From UBA4742 sp963734965 (GTDB lineage: Bacteria > Actinomycetota > Acidimicrobiia > Acidimicrobiales > Acidimicrobilacustridaceae), in assembly GCA_963734965.1 (NCBI GenBank), contig CAVTJK010000004.1, forward strand, positions 1,054,001 to 1,118,000: a DNA stretch of 64,000 bases, read 5' to 3'. The notes under the pieces were generated by a model. It was not told the DNA's origin and searched no databases. It was given only the letters and a program-made list of their open reading frames with translations. This document shows positions 1 through 8,917 of the stretch, piece by piece. The translations under genes were made by a program, and so were the position numbers. Numbering within the stretch: position 1 is the first letter of the stretch; each line of letters opens with the position of its first letter.

Positions 1-1682
1 TGGATCGAGGTCCAGGTCGACGGCGGCACGGCCGCGACCATGGCCTCGGCGTCGGCGATGGCCTCGTGATAGCGACCCAGCTCGGTCAGCTGGGTCCCGC
101 GCACCACCAGCAGGCGGCCGCGGATGCCACGCGAGGTGATCTCGTCGTCGATGTAGCCGATGACCTCCTCTTGGGCCTGGCGCCCCGAGACCGCGGCGAT
201 CTCGCCCAGGATGGCGATCACCCGCTCGCGGTGCTTGGGCCGGGTGAGCAGCTCGAGAGCCTGGCGGCACACGGTCGCCGACTCCGCCGGCGAACCCGCC
301 CACAGCAGGGCCTGAGCCAGATGCACGAGGATCGGACCGCGCTCGGGCGCGGTCACGGGCAGGACGCTGAGAGCCCGCCGGTACCAGCGCACCGCCGACC
401 GCGGGGCCCGGCCGCGGGCCTCGTCTCCTGCCGCCGCGATCCCCATCGCGGCGGCGACATCGCCGGGCTCGGCACTGCGGTCGAGATGCTTGGCCAGCCG
501 CAGGACATCGACCTCCAAGCCCCGGTCACGACACGAGCTCAGGCCCTCGGCGATGCGGGCGTGCAGGCGCCGGCGCGCCGCCGGTCCGAGCTGCTCGTAG
601 AGCGTCTCGGCCACGAGATCGTGCGTGAACCCGTAGCCACCGTCGTCGCGCCGACAGATGACGTTGACCTCGAAGAGCTGATCGAAGCCGTGCTCGACCA
701 CAGCCAGATCGAGCTCGGCGATGTCGCTCAGCAGCGGGAGCTCCTCGATGCTGAGGTGACCGAACGCGGCCATGGTCATGGCCACCGATCGCGCCGCGTC
801 ATCGACGGGCACGATGCGATCGAGGATGGCGCGACGGCGGATGGGCGTCAGCTCGGCCACGTGCTCGCTGCGGTAGACGCCGGCATCAGCTTCGGTGGCC
901 GGTCCGCGACTCTGCAGCGCGTGCAAGGTCTCGAGGGCGAAGAACGGATTGCCCCCGCTGCGGCGCGTGACGTGACCGACGAGCGCGGCGTCGGGAGGCG
1001 CGCCCAGAACGGATTCGACGAGCGCCTCGATGTCGACGGCGCTGAGAGGACCGAGCGGGAGGTGGACCAGGGCGCCCTCACCGTCGAGCGCGCTCTCGAG
1101 CTGATCGATGGCCTGGATCGATCCCGCCGGCGGATCGCTGCGCCGGCTCAGCACGATCAGCAGCGGCGCGCCGCGCAGGCGCCGAGCCAGCAGGGCGAGC
1201 AGGTTGACGGTGTCCGCGTCGGCCACGTGCAGGTCATCGAGGGCCAGGACCGCGGGACCGAGCCGGCACAGCTCGACGAAGAGCCGGGTGACGGCCCAGT
1301 AGACGTCCTCGAAGGACGGATGGGTGATGTTCGACCAGCCGGGACGATCAAGGACCTTTCGCAGCTGCGCGGCGCGTTCGACCACGGGCGTCGGCCAGCT
1401 GACGGGGATGGAATCGATGGCCTGACGGAGGCTGGCGTAGGCGATGCCCTGTTCCATCCGTTCGGCGCGCCCGGGCAGCACGCGGAAGTCCTTGCGCTCG
1501 AGCCGGCGCAGCGACGTGCCGAGCAGCAGCGACTTGCCGATGCCTGCTTCGCCGGTGATGACGACGACGGTGGAGTGTCCGGCGCGAGCGTGCTCGGCCG
1601 CCGCGTCCAACGCCGCCAAGTCGTCGGTTCTGCCTACGAGCCCCCACTCGGAAGCCGTGGCTGCGTCTCGAGACGCCCCCAC
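1..1682 (-). CDS. Large ATP-binding LuxR/MalT-type regulator (LAL-like), 3' part outside window
   Basis: Signal-responsive ATPase regulator of the LAL/MalT type; 560 codons are visible and the frame runs open off the left edge, so the C-terminal output domain (usually a LuxR helix-turn-helix) is not seen. Walker A GEAGIGKS lies at residues 44-51 and Walker B LALDDLH at 146-152. A later stretch, RRRAILDRIVPVDDAARSVA, and helical repeats resembling TPRs match the ATPase-plus-sensor layout of this family. I chose GTG 1682 because AGGGGG sits six bases upstream and an in-frame TAG lies farther upstream. No neighbour indicates its target. ATPase family sure; LuxR output is inferred. Confidence 0.85.
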   Translation of the reverse strand, partial: MGASRDAATASEWGLVGRTDDLAALDAAAEHARAGHSTVVVITGEAGIGKSLLLGTSLRRLERKDFRVLPGRAERMEQGIAYASLRQAIDSIPVSWPTPVVERAAQLRKVLDRPGWSNITHPSFEDVYWAVTRLFVELCRLGPAVLALDDLHVADADTVNLLALLARRLRGAPLLIVLSRRSDPPAGSIQAIDQLESALDGEGALVHLPLGPLSAVDIEALVESVLGAPPDAALVGHVTRRSGGNPFFALETLHALQSRGPATEADAGVYRSEHVAELTPIRRRAILDRIVPVDDAARSVAMTMAAFGHLSIEELPLLSDIAELDLAVVEHGFDQLFEVNVICRRDDGGYGFTHDLVAETLYEQLGPAARRRLHARIAEGLSSCRDRGLEVDVLRLAKHLDRSAEPGDVAAAMGIAAAGDEARGRAPRSAVRWYRRALSVLPVTAPERGPILVHLAQALLWAGSPAESATVCRQALELLTRPKHRERVIAILGEIAAVSGRQAQEEVIGYIDDEITSRGIRGRLLVVRGTQLTELGRYHEAIADAEAMVAAVPPSTWTSI

Positions 1683-1937
1683 GATGTTCCCCCTTGCCGC
1701 GGGGATCAGCAGGATCCCGCGACCGCGACAATACGCCTACCGGACCGGCCGCGCTCGACCGTGATGGACGACCAGGACATTCCGCGCGCGGATCGCTGGC
1801 GGCGAGACAAGTGTCAGCAAATGTCGCAGTGCCTTTCGCGAGCCGCGACCGGTCGCGCCGAGGACGCGGTCCGCAGATGTGCTCTCCGAAAGTATGGGGT
1901 ATCGGCCACTACCGCGCCGGACCCGACCACCCCATCA

Positions 1938-2178
1938 TCAGGCCGTCAATACTCCAATGGGGGTCGCCCCCGGTGACGTGTTGTAGACGAGTGTGGAATA
2001 TCGCGGCCGCGACGCAGCCCTGTCGATGGTCTCGATGACGGCGGTGAACACGGGGAAACTCGTCCGACACGGCGATGCGGGCGGCGAAGGCGCGGAAGGG
2101 GTCGTCCGGCGGAGGCGGCTCCTTCCCCGCGCCGACCACCGGTCTCGGCCGGGCGCCGGCGTAGCCCATTCCGATCAC
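1938..2178 (-). CDS. Possible small hypothetical protein with one indel
   Basis: Weak candidate. From GTG 2178 the frame reads MIGMGYAGARPRPVV, then PPPPDDPFRAFAARIAVSDE, and after removing one base from a CCCC run near 2066 continues as FTAVIETIDRAASRPRYST to a stop at 1938, about 79 residues with GC-rich third positions. I recognise no family and see no clear ribosome-binding site. The alternative is that 1683-2338 is non-coding and holds only regulatory DNA for the flanking regulator and sigma factor genes. Confidence 0.22.
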
Positions 2179-2338
2179 CTGTTCGGGGTAGCAGCCCTGC
2201 TCGTGTCGCCATCCACCCGTTTTCGACGCTATCTGCTAGTATTCATGCCTACCGTAGCGACGGCCGCCGAGGCGGGGCTGGACCGTCGAGCCGGCGACCG
2301 CATCTGGCTGGATACGACCTGGGAGGCGAAGAGCGGGC

Positions 2339-2849
2339 GTGGATCCGAAGAACCGACTCGACTTCGCCGAGCTCTACGGCACCCATCGGTCGTCGCTCTT
2401 GCTGTTCTTCGCTCGGCGCGTCGGATCGACCGACGCCGAAGAGCTCGTCGCCCAGGTCCTGGCCGAGGCCTGGGCCGCTCGGGGCCATTTCGATCCCGAT
2501 CGGGGTGAGCCAGTCGCATGGCTGTTCGGCATCGCCCGCAATGTGGCCCGCCGTCATTGGCGGACCTCGGCGCGACGAGAACGCGCCTACGCCGACCTTC
2601 GTCGCGCCCGCCCATGCCGAGATCGACGAGATGGCCATCGTCGCTCGCGTCGACGCCGGCGTGGTCGCTCGACGCGTCGCCGTCGCCTTGAACACATTGG
2701 CGCCGCTCGATCGTGAGGTACTCGAATTGTGCGGCGCCGGACACACGAACTCCGAGATCGCCTCCGCCCTCGGCCTGGCCGCCGGCACGGTCAAATCGCG
2801 GTTGAGCCGAGCTCGCCGTCGACTCGGCGCCCAGGTCGAACATCGCTGA
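2339..2849 (+). CDS. ECF-type sigma-70 family RNA polymerase sigma factor (one frameshift)
   Basis: Alternative sigma factor directing RNA polymerase to a small regulon. Region 2 is residues about 8-75 (FAELYGTHRSSLLLFFARRV to AWLFGIARNVARRHWR). Region 4 is near the C-terminus (LAPLDREVLELC, then NSEIASALGLAAGTVKSRLS), a clear sigma-70 region 4 helix-turn-helix. The two halves lie in different frames; removing one base at about 2606-2613 joins them into a 169-residue protein, normal for ECF factors. GTG 2339 follows GGGAGG by about 12 bases. No anti-sigma factor gene is adjacent, which is unusual for this class. It ends 25 bases from a convergent operon end. Confidence 0.85.
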
Positions 2850-2874
2850 ACGCGGCGATCAGGCGATCAGTCGA

Positions 2875-4491
2875 TCAATCGACGATGCGGCGACGACGCC
2901 CGAGCACGGCGGTCGTCGAGGACGGGTCGAGCAGAGCCGCGGCGCGACGACGTTGGGGCTTGCCGCTGGCGGTGCGGGGCAGGGCGCCCTTGGCCACCAC
3001 CACGACCTCGGTCGGCGCCGGGCCGAGGGGACCGATCGCCGCCCGTCCCAATGCCACCAGGGCGTCGGGGGCGACGCTGGCCTCGACCAGTTCGGCCATG
3101 ACCGCGTAGCCGCCAGCGGGGTGGGCACAGCTGTACACGGCGGCCACGCCCGGTACGGCGGCGGCGCGCAACGATCGGTCGATGTCGCCGAGATGGAGGT
3201 TGCGACCGGCGACGACGACCACGTCGTCGACCCGACCCTGGACGAAGAGCTCACCCCGCTCGACGACACCGATGTCGTGGGTGGCCAACCAGCCGTCCGC
3301 ATCGGGGAGCCGGCCGGGCGTGCCCAGGTACGACCTGACCGCCGACGGCCCACGGACCAGGATCGGCGCGGGTTGGCCGGCCCGACCAGCTCGCACCTCG
3401 TATCCGGCCAGGGGTCGACCGCACGACACGAGCGCCGTCGCCCCCGTCGCCGCGGTCGACGGGGTGGGTTCGGCGCCGTCCACCGAGCGCGTCCAGACGA
3501 GCTGGCCCGGTCGGGCCATGGTGACCGCCAGCGTCATCTCGGCCAAGCCGTAGGCCGGACAGAAGGCGGCCGACGAGAAGCCCGAGCCGGCGTGGCGGGC
3601 TACGAACCCCCACAGCGTCCACGGGTCGACGGGTTCGCCTCCGACGATGGCGCACCGCAGCGAGCGCAGGTCGAGCGACCCGTCGGCCCGGCGCGTGGCC
3701 AACCGATAGGCGAAGTCGGGCCCGGCGGTGATGGTGGCCCGCTGCTCGGACACGCACCGCATCCAGATCGCCGGATCACGAACGAACGCCTCGGGCCGCA
3801 GCAGGGTGAGGCGTCCGCCTCCGGCGTGGCGGGGTCCAGTAGCCACCAGCCCGGTGAGCACCATGCCGATCAGCCCCATGTCGTGAGACCACGGCAGCCA
3901 TGAGCAGGCTCCGTCGCCGGCCTGTGGTTCGAGCCGGTCGATGATGGCGGCGACGTTGGCGCCGATGGCGCGACCGTCCAAGACGATGCCCTTGGGCTCG
4001 GACGTGCTACCCGACGAGAACTGCACGAGCTCGAACTGATCGGCATCGCCGCGCCCACCGGCCCACGCCGAGCGCCCCGCCGTCGCCGGCCACGCGCCGA
4101 GGGCGTCGAAGGACGACACGCCGATCCCCAGGGGCGGCAGCCCGGCCAGCCGGGCGGGGTCGACGAGCAGGAGGCGGGCCCGGCTGTCGTCGAGGATGCG
4201 CGCCACCAGGTCGAGATAGACCGGCACCGGCGCCCCACGCGACGGGAGCGGCAGCGACACGACCCGGCGACCGGCCCGCAACGCGGCCAGGAAGGCGACG
4301 AGGGCATCGGGGCCGGCCTCGAGGGCCATGGCGACGGTTCCGCCTGATGGTTCCATGGCGTCGAGGGCGGCCGCGGCCCGCCCAGCCCGACGCCAGAGCT
4401 CGGCCACGGCGACGACCCGACCCGAGGAGGCGAACAGGACCTCGCCGGCCCCGAGGGCGGCGTCGTCGAGCTGATCGGCCAGATGGGTCAT
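2875..4491 (-). CDS. AMP-dependent acyl ligase (fatty-acyl-AMP-ligase-like), last gene of five-gene operon
   Basis: Adenylate-forming enzyme that should activate a carboxylic acid as acyl-AMP for transfer to a carrier protein or CoA. It has the phosphate loop FSSGSTSEPKG (158-168), FCPAYGLAEMT (motif A5), the hinge region GRVDDVVVVAGRNLHLGDID, and the catalytic-lysine segment LPRTASGKPQRR near the C-terminus. At 538 residues it has the length of a stand-alone ligase without carrier or reductase domains. ATG 4491 overlaps the TGA of the sulfotransferase gene by four bases, so a longer upstream extension is rejected. An acyl carrier protein two genes upstream is the obvious acceptor. FAAL versus acyl-CoA ligase cannot be settled here; the carrier neighbour favours FAAL. 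Confidence 0.88.
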   Translation of the reverse strand: MTHLADQLDDAALGAGEVLFASSGRVVAVAELWRRAGRAAAALDAMEPSGGTVAMALEAGPDALVAFLAALRAGRRVVSLPLPSRGAPVPVYLDLVARILDDSRARLLLVDPARLAGLPPLGIGVSSFDALGAWPATAGRSAWAGGRGDADQFELVQFSSGSTSEPKGIVLDGRAIGANVAAIIDRLEPQAGDGACSWLPWSHDMGLIGMVLTGLVATGPRHAGGGRLTLLRPEAFVRDPAIWMRCVSEQRATITAGPDFAYRLATRRADGSLDLRSLRCAIVGGEPVDPWTLWGFVARHAGSGFSSAAFCPAYGLAEMTLAVTMARPGQLVWTRSVDGAEPTPSTAATGATALVSCGRPLAGYEVRAGRAGQPAPILVRGPSAVRSYLGTPGRLPDADGWLATHDIGVVERGELFVQGRVDDVVVVAGRNLHLGDIDRSLRAAAVPGVAAVYSCAHPAGGYAVMAELVEASVAPDALVALGRAAIGPLGPAPTEVVVVAKGALPRTASGKPQRRRAAALLDPSSTTAVLGRRRRIVD

Positions 4492-5537
4492 GTCCGGATC
4501 CGCCCAGTCGGCGTGGACCGGTTGGTGGCGGCCAGGTCGATGGCGCCCGCTTCGATGCCGGTGCGGACCTCGGCGAAGTCCCAGCCGAGCCAGGCATAGA
4601 TCCGAGCGAGCACCGAGACCGGCTCGGACACGACCTCGGCGAAGTCGCAGTGGAGCACGGCGTGACTCGTCGCCTCGGCCCAGGACGGCACCGACCGGCG
4701 GGCGCGGTCGAGCCGCGTCGACCACTCGCGCCTCGCCGCCCGTTCGTCGACGTCGTCCACATAGGTTCGGCGCGCCGCGATCACGAGGCGGGCGAAGGAC
4801 AGGTCGACGGCGGCTGGGTCGCGGTGCAGGATGACGTATCGGGTCTGGGGGATGGCCTCGGCCATGGCGTCGAGGCGAGCGAGGTGGGCCGGCGCCTTGA
4901 GCACCAGCCGGGGTTGGTCGCCATACAGCTGGGCGAGCAGCGACGCGTAGCCGCGATAGGTGTCGACGTGGTCGTGACCGTCGAACCACTCGCCGTAGCT
5001 CGGCAGGGCGTGGGCGATGAGGAAGCGCTCGCTCACGAACGAGGTGGCCATGGCCGTGATGCACTCGTCGGGGCCGCCTGGGCTCATCGGGTGCAGGTCG
5101 AGCAGCCCCGGACTGAGCCGGTCCAGCACGCTCAGCCAGCTCGTGGCGTAGGCGGTGGCGCTGATCGGATCGGCCGTGGGTGAGAGCCCCTCGGCCAGCG
5201 TCGGCGTGGCCGTACGGGGATCGAGGGCCATGAGCTGGTGCAGGAAGGTGGATGCCGTCCGCGGGCTACCGGTGATGACCACGACCTCGCCGCGCGGCGA
5301 CCGGGGGAGGTCACCGGCAGCCGCGCCGGGCGCATCGAGGGCGGCCCGCTGGGCCACGGCATGGCCCATCTCGGCGGCGAGGATACGGCGACCCTCGGGG
5401 CGCAGCGCGACGCGGGCCAGGTCGTCGAAGATGAGCTCGAGCGGCTCGCGCATCGACGCCAGCGTCGAGTGAGCCGGTTCGCCGAGCGATCGCCCGACGG
5501 CCTCGGCCAGCGCCGCGTACGACAGCGTGGCGCTCAT
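4488..5537 (-). CDS. Sulfotransferase family protein
   Basis: Predicted PAPS-dependent sulfotransferase, moving a sulfuryl group to a hydroxyl or amine. The 5'-phosphosulfate loop is GSPRTASTFLH (90-100) and the 3'-phosphate segment is RYVILHRDPAAVDLSFARL with HRDP at 238-241. The 349 residues match bacterial sulfotransferase-3-type proteins. The start ATG overlaps the ACP stop (ATGA) and its own stop overlaps the ligase start, so all are probably translated together. In natural-product clusters this family can sulfate acyl chains or catalyse non-sulfating chain chemistry, so the substrate here may be carrier-bound; that is inference. No signal peptide or membrane segment, so cytoplasmic. Confidence 0.88.
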   Translation of the reverse strand: MSATLSYAALAEAVGRSLGEPAHSTLASMREPLELIFDDLARVALRPEGRRILAAEMGHAVAQRAALDAPGAAAGDLPRSPRGEVVVITGSPRTASTFLHQLMALDPRTATPTLAEGLSPTADPISATAYATSWLSVLDRLSPGLLDLHPMSPGGPDECITAMATSFVSERFLIAHALPSYGEWFDGHDHVDTYRGYASLLAQLYGDQPRLVLKAPAHLARLDAMAEAIPQTRYVILHRDPAAVDLSFARLVIAARRTYVDDVDERAARREWSTRLDRARRSVPSWAEATSHAVLHCDFAEVVSEPVSVLARIYAWLGWDFAEVRTGIEAGAIDLAATNRSTPTGRIRT

Positions 5538-5800
5538 CGTTCAGCCTCGATGCGGGCGACGACGAGGGACTGGTAGTAGCGGTAGGCGTCGCCGACGGTG
5601 ACCAGCACCGGGATGTCGAAGGGCGTGTACATCACGTCGGCGGCCTCCTCGACGAGGATGGTGAGCCCCAGCGCGTCGAAGGAGTCCAGCCCCAGCTCGT
5701 CCCAGAGACCCGTGCCGGCGACGAGGTCGTCGGCCTCGAAACCGAAGCGTTCGGCCACCGCGGCCGCGAATCGGTCGAAGGCGATCATGGCCGCGCTCAT
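5534..5800 (-). CDS. Acyl carrier protein
   Basis: Small 88-residue carrier protein with the phosphopantetheine site WDELGLDSFDAL, Ser40 being the attachment residue. The surrounding four-helix pattern and acidic character are typical of stand-alone ACPs. ATG 5800 overlaps the stop of the serine-less carrier gene upstream, and its TGA overlaps the sulfotransferase ATG. It is the likely acceptor of the acyl-AMP made by the ligase two genes downstream and the tether on which the sulfotransferase and acetyltransferase could act. It is not the fatty-acid-synthesis ACP by context: no fab genes are near. Requires a phosphopantetheinyl transferase encoded elsewhere. Confidence 0.88.
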   Translation of the reverse strand: MSAAMIAFDRFAAAVAERFGFEADDLVAGTGLWDELGLDSFDALGLTILVEEAADVMYTPFDIPVLVTVGDAYRYYQSLVVARIEAER

Positions 5801-6120
5801 CTCGACCACCGGCGATCGGGCCGCGATGGTGACGGGCAGTCCTGGACTCGGTGGGCGGCGTGGGCCAGGAGGTAGTGGTGGACGTCGCCGAGGTTGGCGT
5901 GGGCGAGGGTCAGCTGGTCCGGCAGGGCGAAGCCGGCGAGCCACCGATCGCAGCAGGCGAACACGACCAGGAGGTCGAGCTCGTCCCGACAGACCCCGCC
6001 CATCAGCGGAGTGGTGGCATCGAATCGATCCTGGTCGTCTTCGAGAGCCCGGGCGATGGCGGCGACGAACTGCTCGAAGGTGAGCGACGCCGCGTTCGCG
6101 GCCACGGCCAGCCCCGTCAC
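5797..6120 (-). CDS. Carrier-protein-like protein lacking the phosphopantetheine serine
   Basis: A 107-residue protein that lines up with the adjacent ACP over its whole length: LTFEQFVAAIARALEDDQDR, then MGGVCRDELDLLVVF where the ACP has ELGLDSFDALGL, then FALPDQLTLAHANLGDVHHY matching the last helices. The serine position is Glu47 (DEL instead of DSF), so it cannot carry the prosthetic group. Either it is a decayed duplicate or it has become a structural or regulatory partner, for example a docking subunit. GTG 6120 overlaps the GNAT stop and its TGA overlaps the ACP ATG, so it is kept in a tight operon, which argues for function. The family assignment is my own alignment by eye. Confidence 0.65.
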   Translation of the reverse strand: MTGLAVAANAASLTFEQFVAAIARALEDDQDRFDATTPLMGGVCRDELDLLVVFACCDRWLAGFALPDQLTLAHANLGDVHHYLLAHAAHRVQDCPSPSRPDRRWSR

Positions 6121-6719
6121 CGCGGTGCTCCGACCGCGTCGCCGGCCCGCCGGGGCAGTAGGCGGCCTCGCCACTCGTCCCAGGTCGGGCGGTACAGCGC
6201 CAGGTAGTGGAGATCCCAGTGGGTGCCACCGGCGAAGATGTGCTGGCGCAGGCGGCCCTCTTCGACCAGCAGCCGCGACAACGGGTTGCGCAACGACGCC
6301 AGGTTGAACCCGATCGTCTCGCCGTAGAGCTTGCGGAAGGGCCAGTGGGCGAAGAGGTGGTCGACCAACAAGACGACGCCTTCGACCAACAAGGGCGAGT
6401 GCTCGGCGTCGTCGAAGCGGGCGAAGCCCACCCAGCAGGTGCCCGACGCCAGATCGGCGTTGTACCCGCTGACGAGTCCCACGACGTGCTGGTCGTGGTG
6501 AGCCACGACCAGGTACTGGGCCAGCACACCGGCCCACAGGCGCTGGGCGAAGGCCTCGGGACTCGGCGTCGCGCCGCGATGGCGCCAGCGCACGCCCAGG
6601 TCGTCGGACAGCTCGGCCAGCCGGATCATCTCGTAGTCCGCCGCCCGTATCGGCCGCAGGCTCACCCAACGTCCCTGCGTCCGTTGCTGCGGCGCGGGAG
6701 GTCCGCCGGTGTCATCCAC
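6117..6719 (-). CDS. GNAT-family N-acetyltransferase (RimJ/RimL-like), first gene of operon
   Basis: Acyl-CoA-dependent N-acyltransferase of about 200 residues. It opens with the usual strand VSLRPIRAADYEMIRLAELS and ends with the RimL-type pattern FRKLYGETIGFNLASLRNPL and HWDLHYLALYRPTWDEW. The pyrophosphate-binding loop between strands 4 and 5 is not classical, so the donor could be acyl-ACP or acyl-CoA. GTG 6719 is chosen with AAGG about 9-13 bases upstream. It heads a polycistron of five overlapping genes, so it probably acts on the same molecule as the carrier, sulfotransferase and ligase. The 143-base gap upstream should carry the operon promoter; I could not identify convincing boxes there. 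Confidence 0.8.
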   Translation of the reverse strand: MDDTGGPPAPQQRTQGRWVSLRPIRAADYEMIRLAELSDDLGVRWRHRGATPSPEAFAQRLWAGVLAQYLVVAHHDQHVVGLVSGYNADLASGTCWVGFARFDDAEHSPLLVEGVVLLVDHLFAHWPFRKLYGETIGFNLASLRNPLSRLLVEEGRLRQHIFAGGTHWDLHYLALYRPTWDEWRGRLLPRRAGDAVGAPR

Positions 6720-6862
6720 GTCGTCTCGCCTTCGCCCCTGATCCGCCGGGCGGCGCCTGCCGCCTCGATGTCGAACTGACCCTTCACCCGTTCCTTGCCC
6801 GCGACCAGCACGCGGTTCCCGATTTTCCCGGCTCCCCTCGAACCTGTGCCGGAAGGGCTCGG

Positions 6863-8120
6863 TCAGGTCATCGAGCTGTTCTTGGGGACCTTCCGGAAGG
6901 GGATGTCACGATCGACCTGCGGCTCCTTGGGCAGACCGAGCACGCGCTCGCCCACGATGTTGCGTTGGATCTCATCGGTCCCGCCCGCGATCGACACCGC
7001 CGGCACCGAGACCAGGATCTCGGCGATGACCCCACCAACGGCGCTGTCGGGCCCGCTCAACATGGCGTCGGCACCTGCCAGCATCGCGTGCACGCGCGCC
7101 GAGGCCCTGGCGATGGCGCTCCCGTGCAACTTGGCCAGTGAGCCCTCGGGGCCCGGGGGCCGACCGAGCGCCCGAGCGGCCGTGGCGCGCCGGGAGGTCC
7201 ATTGCGACACCTGCACGAGGCTGAACAGGCGCGCCGCCTCCTGGCGGATCAGCGGATCGTGTCGGCGCGGGCTGACCTCGAGCAGCTCGCGGACCAGATC
7301 GGGCCGACCGGCGCGCTGGGGATACCAGACGTAGGGCTTGAAGGCCTCGGCCGCTTCGGCCTGGGCCTCACGCACCGCTCGCCCGGTGGCCGTCACGGGT
7401 GGCCGCTTGGCGAAGGCGGGGCCGAGCCGACGCTCGTGGGCCAGCGTGGCCAGCGCGGACGCGCCAACCACCGTCGACCTCGCCCACCACGTTGGCCGCC
7501 GGCACGCGCGCATCGGTGAGGAAGACCTCGTTGAACGACGCGTAGCCGTTCATCTGTCGCAACGGTCGCACCTCGACGCCGGGCTGATGCATCGGCAGGG
7601 CGAAGTAGCTGATCCCCGCGTGCTTGGGGACATCCCAGTTGGTGCGGGCCACGAGCATGCCGAAGTCGGCGTGGTGGGCGCTGGTGTTCCAGACCTTCTG
7701 ACCGTTCACGATCCACTCGTCGCCGTCGCGCTCGGCCCGGGTGGTGAGGCCGGCCAGATCCGATCCGCTGCCCGGCTCGCTGAACAGCTGGCACCACATG
7801 TCGTCGCCGATCACGATCGGGGCGAGCAGTCGCCGCTTCAGGTCGTCCGAGCCGTGCTCGAGGATCGTCGGGGCGGCCAGGCCCATCCCACCCCCGCCGG
7901 GCACCCCGATGGCGCCGAGAGCGGCCAGCTCGTCGGCCACGATCGCATCGGCGGCGACGGCCAACCCCTGTCCGTGCCACTCGACGGGCCAGGACGGACA
8001 CGCCCATCCGGATTCGAGCAGCCGGATGCGCCAGTCCCGCAACGCCAGGTCCGGGTCCCAGTGCTCGGCGATCCAGGCTCGGGCCTCGGCCTGGACGTCG
8101 TCGAGCGACCGGGTGCTCAT
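6863..8120 (-). CDS. Acyl-CoA dehydrogenase (one frameshift)
   Basis: Flavoprotein oxidising acyl-CoA to enoyl-CoA. The first part has the FAD/substrate segments MWCQLFSEPGSGSDLAGLTT and GDEWIVNGQKVWNTSAHHAD; the second has the C-terminal helical domain ending SIAGGTDEIQRNIVGERVLG. They are separated by a +1 shift near 7462-7465 (after VVGEVDGGW); removing one base gives a continuous protein of about 419 residues, the normal length. ATG 8120 overlaps the stop of the enoyl-CoA hydratase gene (ATGA). It is the last gene of the run that begins with the MFS gene, so it likely belongs to a degradation pathway together with the hydratase and hydrolases. Confidence 0.88.
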
Positions 8121-8917
8121 CGACCCTCGAACCTCGGCGGGCGCCGTGCGGCCATGGCGGCGACGCCTTCGGCGAAGTCGGCGGTGCGGGTCAGGCGGTC
8201 CTGCTCGGCCTTCTCACGATCCGTGGCGGCCCGCACCTCGTCGACCAGGCCCGTGCGCAACGTCTGGCGGATGCTCCGCACCGCGAGCGGCGCGCTCGAG
8301 GCGATCTCGCGTGCGAGGGCGAGCGCCGCGCCGCGGATCTCATCGGCCGGCACCAGGCGATCGAGCAGACCGATGCGAAAGGCCTCCTCGCCGTCGATGC
8401 GACGGCCCGTCAACAACAGTTCGGCGGCACGCTGCTGGCCGACGACCGCCGGCAGCGTGATCGTGGTCGCGAACCCGTGGTGGAAGCCGAGCTGGGCGAA
8501 GTTGGCGCTGAAGCGCGTCTCGGGCGCGCCGACCCGGAAGTCGGCGGCCAGTGCCAGCCCGAGCCCGCCTCCGATGGCGGCACCGCCGACGGCGGCCACG
8601 ATCGGCAGCTCGCACGCGAAGACACGCACGGCCTCGTCGTAGAGATGGCGACCGGCGGCGCCCATCGCTCCCGAATCGCCCGAACCGCCCAGGGACGCCC
8701 CCGCGCAGAAGTGCTTGCCGTTGGCCGCCAGCACCACGACCCGACAGTCCGACTCGTCGAGGGTCTCGAGCACGGTGGCCAGGTCGGCTATCAGGGCGGC
8801 GTCGAAGTAGTTGTTCGGCGGACGATCGATCTCGACGTTCGCGACGTGGTCGTCGCCGACGTCGACCATGACGTCTCCTACGCGGCTCGCGTCGGTCGGA
8901 TCGGCCGGTGGGGTCAT
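8117..8917 (-). CDS. Enoyl-CoA hydratase/isomerase family protein
   Basis: Crotonase-fold protein of 266 residues that should hydrate or isomerise enoyl-CoA, following an acyl-CoA dehydrogenase step. The oxyanion-hole segments are GKHFCAGASL and GGAAIGGGLGLALAADFRVG, and the helix QLGFHHGFATTITLPAVVG carries family residues. The catalytic glutamates typical of true hydratases are not obvious, so an isomerase or hydrolase member is possible. ATG 8917 overlaps the stop of the upstream hydrolase gene and its stop overlaps the acyl-CoA dehydrogenase start, giving a four-gene overlapping series. Confidence 0.88.
   Translation of the reverse strand: MTPPADPTDASRVGDVMVDVGDDHVANVEIDRPPNNYFDAALIADLATVLETLDESDCRVVVLAANGKHFCAGASLGGSGDSGAMGAAGRHLYDEAVRVFACELPIVAAVGGAAIGGGLGLALAADFRVGAPETRFSANFAQLGFHHGFATTITLPAVVGQQRAAELLLTGRRIDGEEAFRIGLLDRLVPADEIRGAALALAREIASSAPLAVRSIRQTLRTGLVDEVRAATDREKAEQDRLTRTADFAEGVAAMAARRPPRFEGR

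Noticed and set aside
66..1976. Very long plus-strand open frame opposite the large ATPase gene, and many similar ones throughout
   Set aside because: High GC makes long antisense frames common; the minus-strand frame here has Walker motifs, GC-rich third positions and a proper GTG start, whereas the plus frame resembles no protein.
2850..2885. Tandem CGATCA units at the sigma/ligase convergent ends
   Set aside because: About four short copies partly inside the ligase stop region; too short and imperfect to call a repeat element or operator.
6720..6862. A short open frame, VLVAGKERVKGQFDIEAAG, upstream of the GNAT gene
   Set aside because: No start codon or ribosome-binding site gives a sensible small protein, and it overlaps the GNAT gene start in another frame.
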